Source of the DNA: Candidatus Bathyarchaeota archaeon | Lineage (GTDB): Archaea; Thermoproteota; Bathyarchaeia; TCS64 | Length of the DNA: 63,198 nt | Direction: 5' to 3' | Assembly: GCA_018396865.1 (NCBI GenBank) | Contig: JAGTRB010000013.1 | Span: 1 to 63,198, forward strand | In this document: positions 36,717-46,501 of the stretch, piece after piece | How the letters are laid out: each line of letters begins with the position of its first letter | Position numbering within the stretch: position 1 is the stretch's first letter | Translations under genes and position numbers: made by a program | Notes under the pieces: generated by a model | What the model was told of the DNA's origin: nothing | The model's input: the letters and a program-made list of their open reading frames with translations, nothing else | The model's database searches: none

Positions 36717-36905
36717 ATATCTAAGATCGATCAGAAAGATAATTGACAGTTTTGATTATATTGTATGATTAATCAAAAGGGTCTTTTCAAGATTTCAAGG
36801 TAATTTTAGAGGCTCCCATTTTGTTCTTTTTCAATGCCTTTACCTTAAACATATAGAAGGAGATAAATGTTAAAGGCGTGTGCATCATAAAGGCTTTGAT
36901 TGGGT

Positions 36906-37454
36906 ATGTCTAGAAGGGGGTTATTCATAGGTAGGTTCCAGCCCTTCCATAATGGGCATCTCTACGCGGTGAAAACCATCCTCAAGGAGGTCGATGAGTT
37001 GATCATAGCCGTGGGAAGCGCACAGATGAGCCATGAGCTGGACAATCCCTTCACAGCGGGTGAGAGGATAGAGATGATAAGGCGAACTCTCAACTCAGAG
37101 GAGATAGATCCCTCAAGGTATATCATCATCCCTGTACCAGACGCCCCCGCACATAGGGTTTGGGTCTCCCAAGTTGAGTCCCAGACCCCCAAGTTCGACA
37201 TAGTCTACACGAACCAGCCCCTGACCAGAAGGCTGCTTTCCGAGGCTGGATATGAGGTGAGGAGCATAAGGCTATACAAGAGGGATATGTATGAGGCCAC
37301 GGAGATCAGGAGGCGGATCCTCTCAGGGGAGGACTGGAGCATGCTAGTGCCAAGAGAGGTTTACGACTTCGTGAAGGAGATTGATGGAGAGGGGAGGATA
37401 AGGGATCTGGCTAAGACCGACACAGCCTCTCGAACATCGGGAGAGGACTTGTAG
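36906..37454 (+). CDS. nadM: Nicotinamide-nucleotide adenylyltransferase
   Basis: Archaeal NadM, making NAD from NMN and ATP. The nucleotidyltransferase motif GRFQPFHNGHLYAV, the SAQMSHELDNPFTAGERIEMI segment and the late MYEATEIRRRIL are family signatures. ATG at 36906 gives 182 residues; TTG at 36900 would add two. It heads a run of RNA- and nucleotide-related genes: B3/B4 protein, RtcA, Trm1, RlmE. Confidence 0.94.
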   Translation: MSRRGLFIGRFQPFHNGHLYAVKTILKEVDELIIAVGSAQMSHELDNPFTAGERIEMIRRTLNSEEIDPSRYIIIPVPDAPAHRVWVSQVESQTPKFDIVYTNQPLTRRLLSEAGYEVRSIRLYKRDMYEATEIRRRILSGEDWSMLVPREVYDFVKEIDGEGRIRDLAKTDTASRTSGEDL

Positions 37455-37478
37455 CCCAAATCCCTTGAGGAGATATAA

Positions 37479-38156
37479 TTGTCCATATCCTTCCACCCTG
37501 AATTGAGGGGGAGGTTTCCAGACCTAGAGGTTCGAGTCGTTCACCTTACGAATGTTAGGGTTGAGGATGAGGATCCAGAACTAGAGCTTTTCAAGGAGGA
37601 GGTGACCAGAAGAACCAGGGAGAGGTGGACGCTAGAGAGGGTAAGGGAGCACCCAAACCTAAGGTCATATAGGGACTTCTTCTGGAGGATAGGAATCGAC
37701 CCGACCAAGATCAGGCCATCTGCAGAGGCTTTGATCAGGAGGATTCTCCATGGAAATCCCCTCCCGAAGATAAACACCCTAGTTGACGCCTACAACCTCG
37801 CCTCCATCGAGACCAGCATATCTCTAGCAGCCTTCGACGAAGAAAAGCTCAGAGGACAACTCTTAATGAGGATTGCGGAGGGGGGAGAGACCTTCCTAGG
37901 CATCGGAATGAGCCACCCGGTATCTCTTAAAGGAGGGGAGATAATCATCACAGACTCGGAGAGGCTTATAGCCATATACCCATATAGGGATGCAGAGTAC
38001 TCTAAGGTCACCAAAGAGACGAGGAGGGTCTTAATACTTGCCTGCGGAGTGCCAGGTATAACTGGAGCGCTGCTGGAGGCCGCCGCGCAACTGGCGGTTG
38101 ATTATATAAAGAGGTTCTGCGGAGGTATCGAGGCCACCTCGGTGGATAGCTCTTGA
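37479..38156 (+). CDS. B3/B4 tRNA-binding domain protein
   Basis: 225 residues related to the B3/B4 domain of the phenylalanyl-tRNA synthetase beta chain, which in that enzyme takes part in editing. Diagnostic stretches are YRDFFWRIGIDPTKIRPSAEALIRR, NTLVDAYNLASIETSISLAAFDEEKL and LACGVPGITGALLEAAAQL (all split by variable residues). Stand-alone forms may edit mischarged tRNA or free substrates; function is unproven. It starts with TTG at 37479 and overlaps rtcA by 4 bases. Confidence 0.85.
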   Translation: MSISFHPELRGRFPDLEVRVVHLTNVRVEDEDPELELFKEEVTRRTRERWTLERVREHPNLRSYRDFFWRIGIDPTKIRPSAEALIRRILHGNPLPKINTLVDAYNLASIETSISLAAFDEEKLRGQLLMRIAEGGETFLGIGMSHPVSLKGGEIIITDSERLIAIYPYRDAEYSKVTKETRRVLILACGVPGITGALLEAAAQLAVDYIKRFCGGIEATSVDSS

Positions 38157-39208
38157 TCGAAGTCGACGGCTCGATGATGGAGGGGGGAGGACAGCTCCTT
38201 AGAATGGCCATCACCTACAGCGCCCTAAAGGCCACCCCGGTGAGAGTCATGAATGTAAGGGGGGGTAGAGACCCGCCCGGACTTCGACCTCAACATCTAA
38301 CCACCCTTAAAGCTGTTGCGGAGATATGCCGGGCTAGGGTGAAAGGGCTATCTATAGGCTCAAGGGAGATAGAGTTCCACCCCGGCCCACCAAGAGGTGG
38401 AAGCTACCTCTTTGACATAGGAACCGCCGGGAGCATAAGCCTCCTCTTACAGTGCGTAGCTCCCATCTTAACCTTCGCCGACTCAGAAACAAGGCTGAGG
38501 ATTATCGGGGGCACAGCCACAGATATGTCACCGCCTGTCACAACCCTTGAAAGGGTTGTCTGGGAGGCCTCAAGGGAGATGGGCTTCGACGGGGATCTCA
38601 AGATCCTTAGAGAGGGTTTCTACCCCAAAGGGGGAGGCATCGTAGAGGCTCAAATAAACCCGATAGAGGAGTTGAAGCCCATAGTGGTGGAGGCGCCGAG
38701 GAAGGTTGAGAGGATTAGGGGAATATCCATCTGCGGAAGGCTGCCAAGCCACATCGCGGAGAGGCAAGCCCGATCAGCAATTGCAATTCTTAGGGAGGCT
38801 GGCTATATAGGCGAAGTGGAATATAAAGCCTTAGAAGGCTTAGAAGAGCCCCTATCCCCGGGCAGCTATATATCCCTTTGGGCCGAGACTGTACCGAAGA
38901 CCTTCCTAGGAGCGGACTCTCTTGGAAAGAGGGGAAAACCAGCGGAGAGGGTTGGAGCTGAGGCTGCGGAGACTTTAGTCGACCAGCTGAGAACTGGTGC
39001 AGGCGTAGACCTCCACACAGCCGATAACCTGATTATCTGGTGCTCCCTCGCAAGGGGCGAGTCGGTCTTCAAGACCAGTAGGCTAACCCTCCACACCGAG
39101 ACCGCCATCGAACTCGCAAAGCTACTAGCGGGCGCAGAGTTTAAGGTCGAGGGTGAACGAGGTAGAGCTGCCATAATAAGATGCAAAGGCGTAGGCCTGA
39201 AAGCCTAA
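38153..39208 (+). CDS. rtcA: RNA 3'-terminal phosphate cyclase
   Basis: Converts RNA 3'-phosphates to 2',3'-cyclic phosphates using ATP, with a covalent AMP-His intermediate. 351 residues: DGSMMEGGGQLLRMAITYSAL, NVRGGRDPPGLRPQHLT, GTAGSISLLLQC, FYPKGGGIVEAQ and the C-terminal active-site region HTADNLIIW and HTETAIELAKLL. Starts with TTG at 38153. With ThpR at 6591, which acts on cyclic phosphates, the window holds both sides of RNA end chemistry. Confidence 0.94.
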   Translation: MIEVDGSMMEGGGQLLRMAITYSALKATPVRVMNVRGGRDPPGLRPQHLTTLKAVAEICRARVKGLSIGSREIEFHPGPPRGGSYLFDIGTAGSISLLLQCVAPILTFADSETRLRIIGGTATDMSPPVTTLERVVWEASREMGFDGDLKILREGFYPKGGGIVEAQINPIEELKPIVVEAPRKVERIRGISICGRLPSHIAERQARSAIAILREAGYIGEVEYKALEGLEEPLSPGSYISLWAETVPKTFLGADSLGKRGKPAERVGAEAAETLVDQLRTGAGVDLHTADNLIIWCSLARGESVFKTSRLTLHTETAIELAKLLAGAEFKVEGERGRAAIIRCKGVGLKA

Positions 39209-39470
39209 AGGAGCTATAAGGAGAAGTTGGATTTGTCGGCATTATAGCTTTAGAATAGATTCGGCTGCAGGATTTATGAAAGGAAAAAGCGAATACTGGA
39301 TAAAGGATCCTAATATTTCTAAACTTTAAAATCGATAGCTCTCAGATGAGATATAATGATGCCAAGAGTTACTATCTCTATAAAATTATATTAAAATTGA
39401 GAATAAAGATATTAAAAATTCGGTCTTTTTCTTTAAAGATATATTAAGCCTAGTGTTATTTTGGTGGGAC

Positions 39471-40673
39471 ATGGGACTTCCCTTCTCGACATCCCTGATC
39501 AGGGAGGGGGCTGCACTGATTAAGACGCCAGCGGTGGAAACTTGTCCCGAGACATCCCTAGAGAGAGCCATCTACAAGGCCCCGGTCTTCTACAATCCAA
39601 GGATGAAGTTGAATAGGGATTCCGCCGTCATCGTCCTCAAAGCTCACCAGAGAATATCCTCGAAGAGCCTAAGAGTATGTGAACCTATGTGCGGAACGGG
39701 GGTTAGGGGGATAAGATTAGCCCTTGAGGTCGAGGGCTTAGAGGGGGCTGTTCTGGGCGATATAAACCCATTGGCCGTTAGACTTGCTGAGATAAACGCC
39801 GATTTAAACAACGTCTCGGATAGAGTTAGGGTCCGCCTAATTGAGGCGAACCTCCTACTCGCTCTTCACGCCTCTCGCACCCAGAGATTCGATTACATCG
39901 ATATAGACCCCTACGGGTCACCGGTGCCATACATCGAGTCTGCGTTGAGGGCGTGTAGGGTCGGAGGTATCATAGCCCTCACAGCGACTGATATGGCACC
40001 TCTATGCGGGGTGAATCCAAGGGCGTGTCTAAGAAGGTATGGTGGGTGGCCTCTCCGTACAGAATACTCGAAGGAGCTGGCCTTGAGGCTACTCATCAGC
40101 TCCCTAGTCCATGCAGCAGCTAGGCTTGAGATGTCTATAAATCCCATCTTCAGCTTTTCTATAGATCACTATCTCAGGGTCTACGCCTTAGTTGGGAGAG
40201 GGGCGAGGGGGGCCGACTCCTCCCTAGCTGAGGTTGGCTACATCCTCCACTGCAGCCGTTGCCTGAATAGGAGGGTAGTCCGTCAAAGCCAATGGGGAGT
40301 GGAGGATATGTGTGAGGTCTGTGGTGGAAAGATGAAGGTTGGAGGGCCCCTCTGGACAGGTAAGCTGGCGGACCCCGCCTTCTCCAGCGTAATGGCCTCT
40401 ATATCCGAGGAGGAGGCCCTCGGGGAGCCGAGGCTAGTGAGGCTCGTAAACCTTGTTAAGGGAGAGATCGAGCTCCCTCCATTTTTCTTCAACGTTGACT
40501 TACACTGCTCGAGGCTTGGAGTGAGGTCCCAGCCCACAGAGAAGATCCTCACATCCCTTAAGGATGCGGGATTTAGGGCCGCCAGGACGCATTTCGATTG
40601 GAGAGGGATTAAATCCGATGCCTCAACATTAGAGTTCGAGAGTGTCCTTAAGGAGTCTGCGGGGAGGGGTTAA
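39471..40673 (+). CDS. trm1: tRNA (guanine26-N2)-dimethyltransferase
   Basis: SAM-dependent Trm1, methylating G26 of tRNA. From ATG at 39471, which follows GGTGGG, it has 400 residues; GTG at 39453 is upstream but less likely. Motifs: CEPMCGTGVRGIRLALE (SAM site), DIDPYGSPVPYIESAL (catalytic), LTATDMAPLCGVNPRACLRRYGG, and a C-terminal zinc ribbon CSRCLNR ... CEVCGGK. The next gene begins 3 bases after its stop. Confidence 0.94.
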   Translation: MGLPFSTSLIREGAALIKTPAVETCPETSLERAIYKAPVFYNPRMKLNRDSAVIVLKAHQRISSKSLRVCEPMCGTGVRGIRLALEVEGLEGAVLGDINPLAVRLAEINADLNNVSDRVRVRLIEANLLLALHASRTQRFDYIDIDPYGSPVPYIESALRACRVGGIIALTATDMAPLCGVNPRACLRRYGGWPLRTEYSKELALRLLISSLVHAAARLEMSINPIFSFSIDHYLRVYALVGRGARGADSSLAEVGYILHCSRCLNRRVVRQSQWGVEDMCEVCGGKMKVGGPLWTGKLADPAFSSVMASISEEEALGEPRLVRLVNLVKGEIELPPFFFNVDLHCSRLGVRSQPTEKILTSLKDAGFRAARTHFDWRGIKSDASTLEFESVLKESAGRG

Positions 40674-40676
40674 GGC

Positions 40677-41306
40677 TTGCCAAGTTCCCGGAGATGGCTC
40701 ACGGAGCGACTGAACGAGCCATACCATAGGATGGCGAAGGAGAAAGGGTATAGGTCGAGAGCTGCCTTCAAGCTGATCCAGCTCGATGAGAGGTTCGGCT
40801 TTCTAGGGAGTGCTAAGCGCATATTGGACCTTGGCTCTGCACCTGGAGGATGGCTTCAAGTAGCCTCGGAGAGGGTTGGGGGAGATGGGTTGATAGTAGG
40901 GGTGGATCAGAGGCCTATACCCCCACTTATGCTTGATAACGTGAAGACGATAGTCGGAGACATAAGGGATGATGAGATAATTAAGCTGTTGTGCAGCATA
41001 TTCAGAGAGGGTATCGATGTCCTCCTCTCAGATCTATCTCCTGATGTCTCAGGTGTCTGGGAGGTTGACCAATCCAGACAGATCGAGCTAGCGAAGGCCG
41101 CTCTTAGAGTCGCTAGGAGGCTTCTTAGAGCCGACGGATGGGCCGTCATCAAGGTTTTCCAGGGAGCAGATTTCGAGGCCTTCATTAAGGAGATGAAGAA
41201 CTCATTCACCTATGTCAGGGTTGTGAAGCCCCAGGCCTCTAGGAAGAGGAGCGCAGAGGCATACATAGTGGCTAGGGGGCTGAGATCCAGAGACGCCTAC
41301 AGCTAG
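40677..41306 (+). CDS. rlmE: RlmE/FtsJ-type 2'-O-methyltransferase
   Basis: 209-residue SAM-dependent ribose methyltransferase, by homology acting on 23S rRNA or on tRNA. Motifs: YHRMAKEKGYRSRAAFKLIQLDERF, LDLGSAPGGWLQVASER, VLSDLSPDVSGVW and VIKVFQG, giving the K-D-K-E catalytic set. TTG start at 40677, three bases after trm1. It ends overlapping the convergent AroM gene by 4 bases. Confidence 0.93.
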   Translation: MPSSRRWLTERLNEPYHRMAKEKGYRSRAAFKLIQLDERFGFLGSAKRILDLGSAPGGWLQVASERVGGDGLIVGVDQRPIPPLMLDNVKTIVGDIRDDEIIKLLCSIFREGIDVLLSDLSPDVSGVWEVDQSRQIELAKAALRVARRLLRADGWAVIKVFQGADFEAFIKEMKNSFTYVRVVKPQASRKRSAEAYIVARGLRSRDAYS

Positions 41307-41971
41307 GAGGCGATCTCCTTCAGAACCCTTGCCACGAGGGCGTTAGCCTGGATAACGGGCCTCCCGGTCCTCTCCCTAATCAGCAGCTTAGCCCTGTACC
41401 CGAAGCCCATACAGTTCAGGACGATAAGGTCTAGGTTCTTCCCTGCGAGCCTCTCGGCGAGTGCGGATATCTCATCCTCCGAGCCGTAGGGGGATGCTGC
41501 ATCCGCGTAAACCTCAAGCCCCTCCCGGCCCCACTCCCTATGGGCGTGGGCTGTCTGCTCCTTAGCGGGATAGACCACACCCAGCCTACCCCTCCTTATG
41601 GCCGCGTTGACGGCCCCCCTCACGATCTCTGACGGTGTGACGATTAAGGCCTTTGACTTGAACTCCGGGAACCTTCCAGTGCATAGGAGCAGTATGATCT
41701 CCACATCTTCCTCGAGCTCCGAGATCCTCTTCTGGATCAATGGGACGATGAAACTTTTCGTCACCTTTACCTCTCTCCCGTCTCTCATCCTAGTAACGAG
41801 GATCTCGTCTTCTTCTCTAATAGGGAGCCCCTCCACATCTTGAGATGTGTAGTCGTCTAGGGCCCCTGCCTCAAGAACCTCGAACTCTTGGCCTAGGATC
41901 ATCATCATATCGGGTAGTATATCGGTCCTAGGCGACTGCCCGAGTGTTACCAAGCCTATCTTCTTCATCAC
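41303..41971 (-). CDS. AroM family protein
   Basis: 222 residues similar to AroM, a family of unknown reaction related in fold to the Asp/Glu/hydantoin racemases. Signatures are KKIGLVTLGQSPRTDILPDM, LLLCTGRFPEF, and the late LDLIVLNCMGFGYRAK. The two cysteines in CTGRF and NCMGFG occupy the places of the racemase catalytic pair, which may mean an isomerase; this is inference. Transcribed alone, convergent with rlmE. Confidence 0.85.
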   Translation of the reverse strand: MMKKIGLVTLGQSPRTDILPDMMMILGQEFEVLEAGALDDYTSQDVEGLPIREEDEILVTRMRDGREVKVTKSFIVPLIQKRISELEEDVEIILLLCTGRFPEFKSKALIVTPSEIVRGAVNAAIRRGRLGVVYPAKEQTAHAHREWGREGLEVYADAASPYGSEDEISALAERLAGKNLDLIVLNCMGFGYRAKLLIRERTGRPVIQANALVARVLKEIAS

Positions 41972-42017
41972 TTTGAGGATCGTTACTATCCCTAGATATT
42001 CTTGACGCTGTTGGATT

Positions 42018-44879
42018 TTATAGGAACCGATTTTTCAGGGCATTCCTCTCCGCCTCCATGATCGCCTTGAAGAACTCCTCCGACTCGTCCTCCGTCTCCT
42101 CAAGTATATCCCAAGCCTCTGTGAAGTCGACACGTTTAGCTGAGGCTACTATGGCTCCCCTCCTCCCATATATGGAGATAAGCCTGGCGGAGTCCCTTCC
42201 CCGGTTCCACCACCATGTAAACTCCTTGGAGATTCTATGGTCGGCCTGAGCCAATGCCATCCTGACCTCCTCAACGCTCCTGTCGAAGACCCCAACCTCG
42301 GTCGAGCCACAGCTTGGACACTTTATTACCTCTGGGAGATCCTTAATCCTCCTACTCTCCACGTATTCCCGGCACCTTAGGCATCCCAAGACCCTAACCT
42401 CGTTCAGGAGGCGGGCTCTCACCGATTCGTAGATGACCCGATCCATCTTCTCTGGTGGGACGACATCGGTCTTCATCTTGATGCTCTCTATGGCGACCAT
42501 GGCAAGGGGGCTCAGCTCTCCCCCCGTCTCAAGTCTCTCCACCATCATCTCTCCAGAGGAGACCGCTTCGAGGATTCTGATAGTGGCCCCTGGGTCTAGA
42601 TCTTTCTCGAGAGTCTCCCTAAGAGCCTCTTCGAAGATGCAAGTGCCCTCGAAGCTCTTGGCCAGTCTACCTAACGTCACATTGCTGAAGTTAACGCTTT
42701 TGCTGAGGGCTCCAGATTTCCTTCCCACGTTTATCAATCGCCTTTTGAATAGGCCGGATCTCGTTACGGCCCTCCTGAGGATCTCTTCGAGATCCCTTCC
42801 AGCTAGCTCTCTCAATAGCCTGGAGATGTAGCCTCCATCGATCCCTTCAGCCGCTTGGATGACAACCCTGTAAGGGTCATGTTGGAGCCCCACAGGGTAT
42901 CCTGTCTCCTCCGAGAGGACATGGCCTAGGAGCACCGAGAGGGTTCTGTTGACCAGGGTTCCAAGGTTCGAATGGATTATGATATTCTCCCTCCAATCCT
43001 CAACGAGAATCAACTTGTCAGTCGGCACCCTTAGTCCTCTTCTAACCTGCTCGACTACGGGTTCTATTCCTTTAAGTATGGTCTCAAATCTCGCAGGATA
43101 GGCCTCGGAGAGCTTCGCGGCGATCTCCTCAGGCTTAACTCCTCTTCTCAGCTCCTCCTCCACCCTCGCCTTTATGGATCCAACCTCCAAGGCCACCTCG
43201 AGTGGGACCGGGATCTCCTCCCCCACCCAGCTCGGTATGGCCCCCGTGGGATCATCCTCAGCCTTCACATAGATCTTGTCGCTGTGGATGTTCAATATCT
43301 TCCAGGGTCTACCCCTTATTATGAACTTGACCCCAGGCCTTGCATACTCAGCAACGAACGCCTCATGGAGTATCCCGACGGGGTTCTCCTCCTCCACATC
43401 TATCACAAGGTAATCCTTCTCGTCGGGGATCATGGAGAGGTTGTTAAAGAAGTAGTTGTAGAGGGTTTTTCTCTCGCCCCTCGGCTTTATTAGGAGTTCA
43501 TCCTCTTCTGAGAGCCATGCTAGTCTCGGAAACCTGTCATGCATATACCTCGCGACGAATCTTATGTCATCCTCATCCAGATCCCTATATGGATAAGCGT
43601 CCCTGAAGAGGCTCTTTATCTGGAGATAGTATAGTCGCCCCCTCGACATAAGCTCAGAGACGATCTGGTTTATGAGGACATCGTATGGTTTGTAAGGTAT
43701 CTTCACCGGTTCAAGCTCCTCGTTTAGGGCCCTCCTGCAGATGACCATGGACTCCAGTATGTCGTCGCTGTCTAGGGCTATGATGATCCCTCTAGCCCCC
43801 CCTCCGACCCTGTGTCCGCTTCGCCCTACCCTCTGGAGCAGCCTTGTCACCTGCCTGGGAGAGTTGTACTGGATCACCAGGTCTATGCTTCCAATGTCTA
43901 TACCCAACTCGAGGGAGCTTGTGCACACGACCGTTCTTAGTTCACCCGATTTCAAGCCCTTCTCCGCTGCAATCCTGCTCGTCTTCGCCAGGGATCCGTG
44001 ATGGATACTTAGGGGGAAGTCCAGATCCCATATGTTGAATCTGCTCGCGAGGACCTCGGAGGTGGCCCTGGTATTTGTGAATATCAGCGTAGTCTTATGC
44101 CTCTCGATGAGCTCCTTCATCACCCTGAGCCTTGTGGCCACCTCAGGGTATGTGTAGAGCTTAGATGCCAGCTCGTAGTCATCTGGCTCAGGTTCAGGGC
44201 AGATTATGTCGAGGCTCATCTCTCTAGCCATTGATACCTGGACAACCTCCACCTCCCTGCCAACCCCAACCAAGAATCTTCCAACCTCCTCAGGACTGCC
44301 GATCGTGGCGCTTAGCCCTATAAGCTGAAACCCATCCTGCGCGATCTGCCTGAGCCTCTCCAGCGCTATGCTGAGCTGGCATCCCCTCTTGTTATCTGCA
44401 AGCTCGTGGATCTCGTCTATTATAACCCATCTCACATGCCTCAGGTATCGTCTCATCGTCCTGCCCATCAATACGGCCTGTAGGGTTTCAGGTGTGGTTA
44501 TCAGCATCTCTGGGGGAGACCTCCTCTGGCTGTCCCTTTCCCTGTTCGTGGTGTCCCCGTGCCTGACAGCTAGGCTTATGTCCAGCCGGTTACACCACCA
44601 CGTGAACCTCTCTAGGATATCCCTATTCAGAGCCCTCAAGGGGGTAATGTAGATGATGACGATACCCGGTGGACGAGCCCCCCTCATCAGGAACATGTGG
44701 AATACTGGTAGGAGGGCGGCCTCCGTCTTCCCCGTGGCAGTTGGCGAGATGAGGAGGACATTCCTCCCTTCAAGGATGAGCGGTATGATCCTCCTCTGGG
44801 GCTCTGTTGGTTGATTGAAGCCCCTCTCCTCAAGCAACCTCCTTATCGGACGGCAAAGAAGAGAGAAGGGCTCCTCCAC
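42018..44879 (-). CDS. lhr: Lhr-type superfamily 2 DNA/RNA helicase
   Basis: 953 residues. RecA domain 1 has FNQPTEPQRRIIPLI (Q motif), SPTATGKTEAALLP (Walker A), TPLRALNRD, TTPETLQAVL, DEIHELADNKRG (box II) and LSATIGSPEEV; domain 2 has FTNTRATSEVLA, HHGSLAKTSR, SLELGIDIGSIDLVIQYNSP and QRVGRSGHRVGG. The C-terminal half holds Lhr-core winged-helix and beta domains and ends with a zinc ribbon CLRC ... CPSCGS. Lhr proteins unwind DNA and hybrids in repair; the zinc ribbon is typical of archaeal Lhr2-like forms. It is divergent from the DUF1805 gene. Confidence 0.92.
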   Translation of the reverse strand: MEEPFSLLCRPIRRLLEERGFNQPTEPQRRIIPLILEGRNVLLISPTATGKTEAALLPVFHMFLMRGARPPGIVIIYITPLRALNRDILERFTWWCNRLDISLAVRHGDTTNRERDSQRRSPPEMLITTPETLQAVLMGRTMRRYLRHVRWVIIDEIHELADNKRGCQLSIALERLRQIAQDGFQLIGLSATIGSPEEVGRFLVGVGREVEVVQVSMAREMSLDIICPEPEPDDYELASKLYTYPEVATRLRVMKELIERHKTTLIFTNTRATSEVLASRFNIWDLDFPLSIHHGSLAKTSRIAAEKGLKSGELRTVVCTSSLELGIDIGSIDLVIQYNSPRQVTRLLQRVGRSGHRVGGGARGIIIALDSDDILESMVICRRALNEELEPVKIPYKPYDVLINQIVSELMSRGRLYYLQIKSLFRDAYPYRDLDEDDIRFVARYMHDRFPRLAWLSEEDELLIKPRGERKTLYNYFFNNLSMIPDEKDYLVIDVEEENPVGILHEAFVAEYARPGVKFIIRGRPWKILNIHSDKIYVKAEDDPTGAIPSWVGEEIPVPLEVALEVGSIKARVEEELRRGVKPEEIAAKLSEAYPARFETILKGIEPVVEQVRRGLRVPTDKLILVEDWRENIIIHSNLGTLVNRTLSVLLGHVLSEETGYPVGLQHDPYRVVIQAAEGIDGGYISRLLRELAGRDLEEILRRAVTRSGLFKRRLINVGRKSGALSKSVNFSNVTLGRLAKSFEGTCIFEEALRETLEKDLDPGATIRILEAVSSGEMMVERLETGGELSPLAMVAIESIKMKTDVVPPEKMDRVIYESVRARLLNEVRVLGCLRCREYVESRRIKDLPEVIKCPSCGSTEVGVFDRSVEEVRMALAQADHRISKEFTWWWNRGRDSARLISIYGRRGAIVASAKRVDFTEAWDILEETEDESEEFFKAIMEAERNALKNRFL

Positions 44880-44997
44880 CTATACCACCTATAATCCCGC
44901 CAGCTCAAGATCATGGGCACGCCGAGAATAAAAACCCTGATGAATGGGATTCGTCTTCGAAGAGGTTAAATCCATCATGGGGGGATTAATTTAAACA

Positions 44998-45291
44998 ATG
45001 ATTGAGATAGATCAGGTAAAGGTGGGGGATAAATCTCTCCTCGCCTTGAGAGTTGAGATGCCCGAAGCACCTCCCCTACTGCTAATAAGGGGTGGGAGGG
45101 GCTTCGTCATGTGCGGCTACCTCAACCTAGAGGTGGCTGAGAGGCTGGGAGTCGCAGCAGCTGTTGTGACTGGGGTGAAGAGCTTTGAGGACGTCTTGAA
45201 CTCTCAGATAAAGGGAGTCACAACAAAGGCCTCTGCCCTTGGCCTACAAACCGGGAAGACTGTGAGGGAAGTGATAAGCCTCCTTGCATAG
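44998..45291 (+). CDS. DUF1805 protein
   Basis: 97 residues of a small conserved family (YunC-like) seen in Bacillus and archaea. The pattern LLLIRGGRGFVMCGYLNLEVAERLG (split here at residues 28-52) with a conserved Cys, then AAVVTGVKSFEDVL and a KASALGLQTGKTVREVI end, is diagnostic. No reaction is known. ATG at 44998 lies just after an AATTTAAAC block that could be its TATA box. Confidence 0.85.
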   Translation: MIEIDQVKVGDKSLLALRVEMPEAPPLLLIRGGRGFVMCGYLNLEVAERLGVAAAVVTGVKSFEDVLNSQIKGVTTKASALGLQTGKTVREVISLLA

Positions 45292-45311
45292 GATTGGGAA
45301 ATAGGGGGATC

Positions 45312-45953
45312 TTAAGTTTCCTCGCAGAGCATCCTAACCCTCCTCTTCGCATCCCCGAGCAGGTTCCTGCCATGTGAAAGGAGGAGGATATCGAAGTCGT
45401 AGAATAGGAGCCTCTTCAGCTCCTTCCTAGCAATTTCAGCATCTACACTGTACTTCTCAGGTGGGGGGTATAGGTTTCCATGATCGTCGCCGAAGATGGT
45501 GTCCCCGGCTATGATGGCCTTCTGCCTGAAGAGGTAGAAGGAGAGGTTCCCCACTGTATGGCCTGGAACATGGATGGCCTCTACACCTCCACAAAGGCCT
45601 ATATAGTCTCCATGCCGAAGGCCCTTGTCAACCTTGACCCCGGTCTCTGCTTCGATATCTCTCATCTCACCCTCTCCCGAGGCAACATCCGCCCCCGTCA
45701 ACTCCTTCAGGCGTGCTAGATTCCCGATGTGGTCTCCATGCCTATGGGTCAATAATATGAGCCTTATGTCCCTCCAGTCCCTGCCCAGAGCTTTGATCTC
45801 CCTCCCTATGGCCTCTATGTCCTCAGGCATATAACCGGTATCGAAGAGGATAAGCCCCTCTAGGCAGTCCAGGAGGTAGACCTTCAGGTCTAAACCATCG
45901 GCCGATGAGAGGCTTACGCACCTAACCCCTTCTATTATCTCCAGATCACCCAC
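45312..45953 (-). CDS. Metallo-beta-lactamase fold hydrolase
   Basis: 213 residues with the metal motif THRHGDH (HxHxDH), GHTVGNLSFYL carrying the next His, GDTIFGDD with the bridging Asp, and a final LSHGR. The set is that of glyoxalase II-like or general MBL-fold hydrolases. The substrate is not predictable. Single gene, convergent with DUF1805. Confidence 0.85.
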   Translation of the reverse strand: MGDLEIIEGVRCVSLSSADGLDLKVYLLDCLEGLILFDTGYMPEDIEAIGREIKALGRDWRDIRLILLTHRHGDHIGNLARLKELTGADVASGEGEMRDIEAETGVKVDKGLRHGDYIGLCGGVEAIHVPGHTVGNLSFYLFRQKAIIAGDTIFGDDHGNLYPPPEKYSVDAEIARKELKRLLFYDFDILLLSHGRNLLGDAKRRVRMLCEET

Positions 45954-46034
45954 CTAAGTATAAAGGGGCCTAATAAGGGCTTATAACTTTGAACATCGAC
46001 CTAATAACCAGGTTTACCCTCTCTTTTTAAGAGG

Positions 46035-46454
46035 TCAGCTATTTATGAGCTTCATGAGCCTCTCAGCCGCTATCGGGTTGTTTTCCAGCGAATCATATAT
46101 GCCCATGATAGTCTGCTCTGGGAAATCTCTCATCAAGCTCTCGAAAACCCTTTTTGCTATGTACCTCTTGAAGCCTTCCTCGTCAAGCTTTTGGAAATAC
46201 TTTCTCCTAGCTCCCCCCTTGCAGGTCTCAGTCTCGTATTTTATAACATCATAATCGCACATCTCGTTAAGGAAGTTTATAATTGATGCTCTTGATACCG
46301 TCTTAGTTTTCAAAATCTTGTTAACATGATCACATATCTCACGGGATGTTAATCCTTTATCTGGATTTTTCCATATTACTTCAAGAACCTTTATCTGATA
46401 ATCTCTTAAAACCTTTTCCAAACCATCTCTACTCGTATCTAGAACTATAGGCAA
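46035..46454 (-). CDS. Winged-helix transcriptional regulator (BlaI/PadR-like)
   Basis: 139 residues. The N-terminal ~85 form a winged helix: RDYQIKVLEVIWKNPDKGLTSREI, then SRASIINFLNEMCDYDVIKYE and the basic wing GGARRKYFQKLDEEG. The C-terminal helix FKRYIAKRVFESLMRDFPE may dimerise. The plan resembles BlaI/MecI or PadR repressors; the target is unknown. The spacer upstream (46455-46552) contains repeated GTATACAAGA-type sequences (TTAGTATACAAGAATT and TGAGTATACAAGAGAT, 46502-46532) that could be operators. Confidence 0.7.
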   Translation of the reverse strand: MPIVLDTSRDGLEKVLRDYQIKVLEVIWKNPDKGLTSREICDHVNKILKTKTVSRASIINFLNEMCDYDVIKYETETCKGGARRKYFQKLDEEGFKRYIAKRVFESLMRDFPEQTIMGIYDSLENNPIAAERLMKLINS

Positions 46455-46501
46455 CAGGAGTCACCTTTGATGAGGGAAGTCATTGTTCTATTATAAAAGT
46501 G

